Below, in pieces: positions 43,697 through 47,331 of a DNA stretch of 47,331 nucleotides. Origin of the DNA: Bacteroides faecichinchillae JCM 17102 (GTDB lineage Bacteria; Bacteroidota; Bacteroidia; Bacteroidales; Bacteroidaceae). A model generated the notes under the pieces. The model was given only the letters and a program-made list of their open reading frames with translations. It was not told where the DNA came from and did no database searches. A program made the position numbers and the translations under genes. The stretch is from positions 1-47,331 of the forward strand of contig NZ_BAKK01000035.1 of assembly GCF_000614145.1 (NCBI RefSeq). Reading direction: 5' to 3'. Positions within the stretch are counted from its first letter, which is position 1, and each line of letters opens with the position of its first letter.

Positions 43697-44572
43697 TTAC
43701 AACAAATCTTTTAGTTTCTTATATTTAAGCTCACCCAACAATGACTGTATACGCGAATCGTCAAAATAAGTGTGACCACTCTCCAATCTCAAATCTGCTT
43801 CAGGCCATGGCACTGCCACTACATTCACACCATATTTCTCTGCAAATATTTCAGCGGCATCATGGAGGGAATGAGTCTCGCCACCGACATTATAAATCTG
43901 ATTGTCAGAAGCTGGATTCATAGCACCTTCCACCATCTGATAGCAAATATCATAAAGATGAGTAAAAGTACGTTTATTTGTTCCACCTCCATACATAGTA
44001 ATATCCTTTCCTTCTGATGCCATTTTAATAAAAAAACCCACAGTACCAAAACTGTAGTTATCATCCAGCATATTACCGTAAGGCACACAGATACGGAATA
44101 CAGTAAAAGAAATATCAAAGTTATAACTATAAGCCTTTAAATATCCTTCACAGGCTATCTTATTAGCTGCATAAATAGTCTTTGTGTCCTTCTCATCTTC
44201 CTCTTTCAAAGCTTTATCTACTCCTTTGTATACAAGCCTTGTTGAAGGGAATACTACTTTTGGTCTATATGGAGATTTGCGGATTGCATCCAGTAAATTA
44301 AGCAACCCGATCTCGTTTATATCCACAAACCGCTCATAACTATCAAAGCCTGCTTTAGTTCCTGTTAAACCTGTCATCATGAAAATATAATCCACGTTCA
44401 GGTTAATACCCGCTACAGCTTCTTTTTCCAGCATATTCACTTTGTGATAATACTCTTCATGAGAATCAACTATATCATATTCTTCGGCAATGATACCTTT
44501 ATGTTCCTTCAGATACCAAACCAAGTGACGACCAATATATCCCTTTGAGCCTATTATTGCTACTTTACTCAT
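43697..44572 (-). CDS. NAD(P)-dependent SDR, probably NDP-4-keto-sugar reductase or epimerase
   Basis: 291 residues, extended SDR. Seen: IGSKGYIGRHLVWYL at about residues 6-20, MMTGLTGTKAG, FPSTRLVYKG with the catalytic Ser/Thr and YAANKIACEGYL with Tyr and Lys, then RICVPYGNM. It overlaps the Gfo/Idh/MocA gene by 4 bp (ATGA). With that gene and the 2,3-dehydratase upstream, I infer that it reduces the C4 keto group in a 2,6-dideoxyhexose pathway. An epimerase role is the main alternative. Confidence 0.85.
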   Translation of the reverse strand: MSKVAIIGSKGYIGRHLVWYLKEHKGIIAEEYDIVDSHEEYYHKVNMLEKEAVAGINLNVDYIFMMTGLTGTKAGFDSYERFVDINEIGLLNLLDAIRKSPYRPKVVFPSTRLVYKGVDKALKEEDEKDTKTIYAANKIACEGYLKAYSYNFDISFTVFRICVPYGNMLDDNYSFGTVGFFIKMASEGKDITMYGGGTNKRTFTHLYDICYQMVEGAMNPASDNQIYNVGGETHSLHDAAEIFAEKYGVNVVAVPWPEADLRLESGHTYFDDSRIQSLLGELKYKKLKDLL

Positions 44573-45603
44573 AATCCAGCCATATCTTTAAAGTCGGTCA
44601 GTAGCTTTGCTTCAGTACCGACTAATTTATATTCATTTTCTCTGAACACTTCATCTTTTATACAAACCTCAAATTGCTCTATGCTCTTTCGGAAAGCATC
44701 ATCAACTGGAAGTTTTCTTGTCTCGTAAGCTTGGTTCTTTTTGATAGTGTATTCAGGTTCAAAACCAGCAGGTGCAGTAAAAATACGATTAGAAGTAATT
44801 GTTCCTTTACTTCCCCAAATTTCAATGTCGCACTTATAGTCATTGTCCATACCAAAAGCCAACTGTGCAGTAATACCTTTATCATTAACCATGGTAGCTG
44901 ATCCATATATATCGACTTCAAATTCATCGATATAATTGAGTTGCGCAGTTGTTAATTTTGCTGTATCCCCTAGCAAATAGGAGCCATACTTAATAGTATA
45001 ACCACCTGCATCAATCAAAGCGCCTCCGCCTAAAGATTTGTTATAACGGAAATCATTTTGAGCACGACGAGGGAAACCAAAAGAAATACGATAGAGTCGT
45101 ATATCCCCAATTTCCCCACTTTTCACAACATCATTTATAACTTTAAGTTGCTCATGATAAACAAACATATAATTCTCGTGGAAAGCAAGATTGTTTTTGC
45201 GGGCAAGTTCTATTAATTCATTAGTATCAACAGTGTCTGTTGTAGAAGGTTTCTCTACAAATACATGCTTACCATGCTCCAAAGCCAATTTAGTCCATTT
45301 GAAATGCAATGCTGGTGGTAAAGGAAGATATACAGCATCTATATCATCTAAAGACACAAAATTTTCATATCCTTTGATTATCTTTCCACTTCCCCATTCA
45401 TCAATGAAGGTCTGCGCCTTTGCAGTTTCTTTTTCTAAACGACTCTCCTCTGCTTCTGCATCAAAGCTAACTCCCTTACCATACCATTCCTCAGCGTTAG
45501 CGACACCTATTCCAGCAAAAGTAAAATTCTTTACTTGCTTTAATGCAGGCAAAAATCTTCTGAATGCTATTTCAGAAGGACATATTATTCCTATTCTTAT
45601 CAT
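44569..45603 (-). CDS. Gfo/Idh/MocA-family oxidoreductase, probable NDP-sugar 3-ketoreductase
   Basis: 344 residues. N-terminal Rossmann fold (IRIGIICPSEIAFRRFLPAL), the family's catalytic EKP motif in HVFVEKPSTTDT, and the C-terminal beta-sheet domain with SFGFPRRAQNDFRYNKSLGG and ALIDAGGYTIKYG, as in the 3-ketoreductases of dideoxysugar pathways. It overlaps both flanking genes by 4 bp, indicating tight coupling. Together with the 2,3-dehydratase it would turn an NDP-4-keto-6-deoxyhexose into a 2-deoxy compound with a reduced C3. Confidence 0.87.
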   Translation of the reverse strand: MIRIGIICPSEIAFRRFLPALKQVKNFTFAGIGVANAEEWYGKGVSFDAEAEESRLEKETAKAQTFIDEWGSGKIIKGYENFVSLDDIDAVYLPLPPALHFKWTKLALEHGKHVFVEKPSTTDTVDTNELIELARKNNLAFHENYMFVYHEQLKVINDVVKSGEIGDIRLYRISFGFPRRAQNDFRYNKSLGGGALIDAGGYTIKYGSYLLGDTAKLTTAQLNYIDEFEVDIYGSATMVNDKGITAQLAFGMDNDYKCDIEIWGSKGTITSNRIFTAPAGFEPEYTIKKNQAYETRKLPVDDAFRKSIEQFEVCIKDEVFRENEYKLVGTEAKLLTDFKDMAGL

Positions 45604-47024
45604 TTAACAAAGCTTATTGCCGACAACAACGAGCGTGCTGCAATATTTAGATAATTGTTATAAGTCACAAACGAAAGTATCTGATTAAGTGTCATCCAAC
45701 AATAGTTAAGATCTACCTCCACAGGAAAATCATCTCCTACTTCAACGATTGTATTCAGATTCTGTTCCTGAAAGAATCTTCCTCCTTCTTCGCTCTGATA
45801 TGTAGAATACCAAATATTCTCTTTTGAAGCATTCATAAAATATTCCAAATAAGGAATAGTGTATTCATTTAAACCCTTACGGTAATTTCCTGTAAGACAC
45901 TGAACAGTAGGAGCCATTTCAACGATATCAAAGTTACCACTCTCTAGTTTAGCTTGAACAAGGAAATGATAAATACCATTAATTTTCTTCACAAGGAATC
46001 CCATCAACCCATGCTGAGCAGAACGCACCATCGGCTGATCCCACGACACAACCTCACGGTTAGCAATTTCACAACGAACACCGATTACGTCAAAATACTT
46101 ATTAGCTTCATGATGGATAGTATTACCATCATAAATCCAATTATTCATCTTAGAAATACCAATTTTCTCTACATCCAATTCATACTTGAATTTCAATGAA
46201 GTCATCCATTGTATAATCTCCTCCAATTCATGCAAGTGATTATTATGACTCAGCATTGAATATATCAGTTGATCGTCACTCTTGGTGTTTAACTTCAAGA
46301 ATGCTGACATCATCTTAAGAGAATGCTCAGAATAATTTCCAAATCGAATACATGAAATTACTGTACGCGAATCCATATTCACCACATTCGGATATCTCAT
46401 CAGTTCTTTGAATTGACCAAGAGAAAGCCATATAAAATTCTCTTTAACCTCTATTTCCTCATTCTCTGAAATCTCCACTATGATGTTACGATTGCGTTTC
46501 TGCAAAAATCTTGCCCCCTGCTCACTTTGGAGTTGATCAACAAGTACGCGTACCTTCCTAACTCCATTGAAATAATCCAAATAATTCGGTTTCTTTCCTC
46601 CATGAACCTGCATAAAGTTACTTCGAGTAGCCTGCAGAGTTGGAGAAAGTTGAACAATATTTAGGTTTCCTGGTTCTATTTTTGCTTGAGCAAGAAAATG
46701 TACAACCCCACCAATCTTCTTAGTGATGAAACCAAGGAAACCTATCTCAGGCTGATTTATAATTGGTTGATCCCACGTAGATACATCAAGATAATTTGTT
46801 GTGATTCGTATACCATCAATGGAAAAGAATTTTCCAGAATCATGTCGTAACCTATCTTCTCTATAGCTCCAGTTTCTAACCTCTTCAAGTGGAATCTGTC
46901 TTATATTGCTTACTACTTCGTCATTCTGCTGTTTCATCCAGGCAAGGACTTTATCAGTTGATATAACATTGCCTTGACTAATAGCAGAAATAAGAAAATC
47001 AAGTTCTATTTGCTCTATATGCAT
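45600..47024 (-). CDS. NDP-hexose 2,3-dehydratase (EvaA/TylX-like)
   Basis: 474 residues built of two tandem repeats of about 220 residues. Repeat 1 contains DSGKFFSIDGIRITTN, TWDQPIINQPEIGFLGF and FLAQAKIEPGNLNIVQLSPT. Repeat 2 contains EANKYFDVIGVRCEI, SWDQPMVRSAQHGLMGF and FLVQAKLESGNFDIVEMAPT. The EvaA family has exactly this duplication. It removes water from C2-C3 of an NDP-4-keto-6-deoxyhexose, the committed step to 2,6-dideoxysugars. It is the first gene of the cluster inside the window and overlaps the next by 4 bp. The makers of its substrate (rmlA/rmlB type) are not in view. Confidence 0.92.
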   Translation of the reverse strand: MHIEQIELDFLISAISQGNVISTDKVLAWMKQQNDEVVSNIRQIPLEEVRNWSYREDRLRHDSGKFFSIDGIRITTNYLDVSTWDQPIINQPEIGFLGFITKKIGGVVHFLAQAKIEPGNLNIVQLSPTLQATRSNFMQVHGGKKPNYLDYFNGVRKVRVLVDQLQSEQGARFLQKRNRNIIVEISENEEIEVKENFIWLSLGQFKELMRYPNVVNMDSRTVISCIRFGNYSEHSLKMMSAFLKLNTKSDDQLIYSMLSHNNHLHELEEIIQWMTSLKFKYELDVEKIGISKMNNWIYDGNTIHHEANKYFDVIGVRCEIANREVVSWDQPMVRSAQHGLMGFLVKKINGIYHFLVQAKLESGNFDIVEMAPTVQCLTGNYRKGLNEYTIPYLEYFMNASKENIWYSTYQSEEGGRFFQEQNLNTIVEVGDDFPVEVDLNYCWMTLNQILSFVTYNNYLNIAARSLLSAISFVK

Positions 47025-47331
47025 ATATTATAAATAGTTTATAAAAATGTTGTATTTCTTAGATATTCTATAGTTAGCATTCAATTTTGACATATCTATC
47101 AAGGAAAGCCTATGAGAGGAGGTTTTCCTATAAATAAAATCAAAAGTTGGACAGTATTTTAGTATTTGTTATTACTTACTCCGATGGTCAGTGATAATAA
47201 GTTCTCATAATCCCTACGACCTTTGACAATCGTATTGGAACTTGGCACAGGCATGAACTATACAACAGAGGTGCTCCACGTCAATCAGCTTGTCGTGATG
47301 ATACTTACAAACATTGTATCCATCGGACTTA
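47025..47331. other. Upstream region of the cluster with a transposase relic at the edge
   Basis: Holds an imperfect inverted repeat AGGAAAGCCT (47102-47111) / AGGTTTTCCT (47120-47129) and the IS66-like fragment described next. No intact gene. Confidence 0.5.
47214..47331 (-). mobile_element. IS66-family transposase remnant (partial, frameshifted)
   Basis: From the right edge to a stop at 47214-47216 the minus strand reads KSDGYNVCKYHHDKLIDVEH, then LCCIVHACAKFQYDC. This resembles the TnpC catalytic region of IS66 elements (DGY..., H-x-C-x-A-H-A-R-x-K-F). Just before the stop the match passes into another frame (KGRRDYENLLSL), so it is decayed. The rest lies outside the window. It may mark a boundary of the polysaccharide cluster. 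Confidence 0.65.

Noticed and set aside
47102..47129. Terminator upstream of the cluster
   Set aside because: The hairpin has a mismatch and no T tract on either strand.
26773..47331. Invertible capsule promoter and upxY/upxZ-type regulators
   Set aside because: The operon start is outside the window and no matching genes or promoter-flanking inverted repeats were seen inside.

Overview
The window looks like a chromosomal segment of a Bacteroides species. Support comes from the TAnnTTTG promoter -7 boxes, an ECF sigma / FecR / SusC-type TonB receptor set, a FeoA-FeoB fusion, DUF4468 and DUF4248 proteins, and the VirE-type primase / HU / small peptide / amidase module that often sits near Bacteroides capsule loci.

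Layout. 1-2.5 kb (minus): start of a TonB-dependent receptor, a FecR anti-sigma gene broken by an in-frame stop, and its ECF sigma factor. 2.5-4.9 kb (minus): a queuosine set (yhhQ-type transporter, queC, queF) with a candidate preQ1-I-like leader and a six-unit, 22-bp-period palindrome array between queC and queF. 5.2-22 kb: mixed housekeeping and envelope genes: ECF sigma, a frameshifted porin, FadL/OmpP1, frameshifted ldhA and pdxH, pirin, metallo-hydrolase, DUF4468, glyoxalase-like protein, methyltransferase, TlpA-like lipoprotein, EamA transporter, tRNA-Thr(UGU), unknown genes, tRNA-Cys(GCA), and FeoAB with its Cys-rich partner. 22-26.7 kb: two tiny coupled ORFs, VirE-N protein, frameshifted DUF3987 protein, a 29-bp perfect hairpin, DUF4248, HU-like protein, a 35-aa membrane peptide and an amidase.

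26.8-47 kb is one long minus-strand surface polysaccharide (capsule or O-antigen type) cluster, read right to left. It starts with an NDP-hexose 2,3-dehydratase, a Gfo/Idh/MocA reductase and an SDR, which together suggest a 2,6-dideoxyhexose. Then come glycosyltransferases, an EpsG-like polymerase, a secreted beta-helix protein, a UDP-GlcNAc 6-dehydrogenase plus C4-epimerase (UDP-GalNAcA route), and a Pgl-like priming set: PglA-like transferase, PglC-like phosphoglycosyltransferase, PglD-like acyltransferase and PglE-like aminotransferase. Between the acyltransferase and the aminotransferase lie an acyl carrier protein, a ketoacyl synthase III, a FabG-like reductase and a metallo-beta-lactamase-fold hydrolase. 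I infer a dedicated acyl-ACP pathway that makes a hydroxyacyl (for example 3-hydroxybutyryl) group for an amino sugar; this is the most interesting system here. The flippase and any upstream regulators lie outside the window.

Nine genes are interrupted, eight by single-base shifts and one by a stop codon. Most shifts sit in short repeated bases, so assembly or base-calling error is a serious alternative to real decay. Functional statements rest on motifs and context; no database search was possible.
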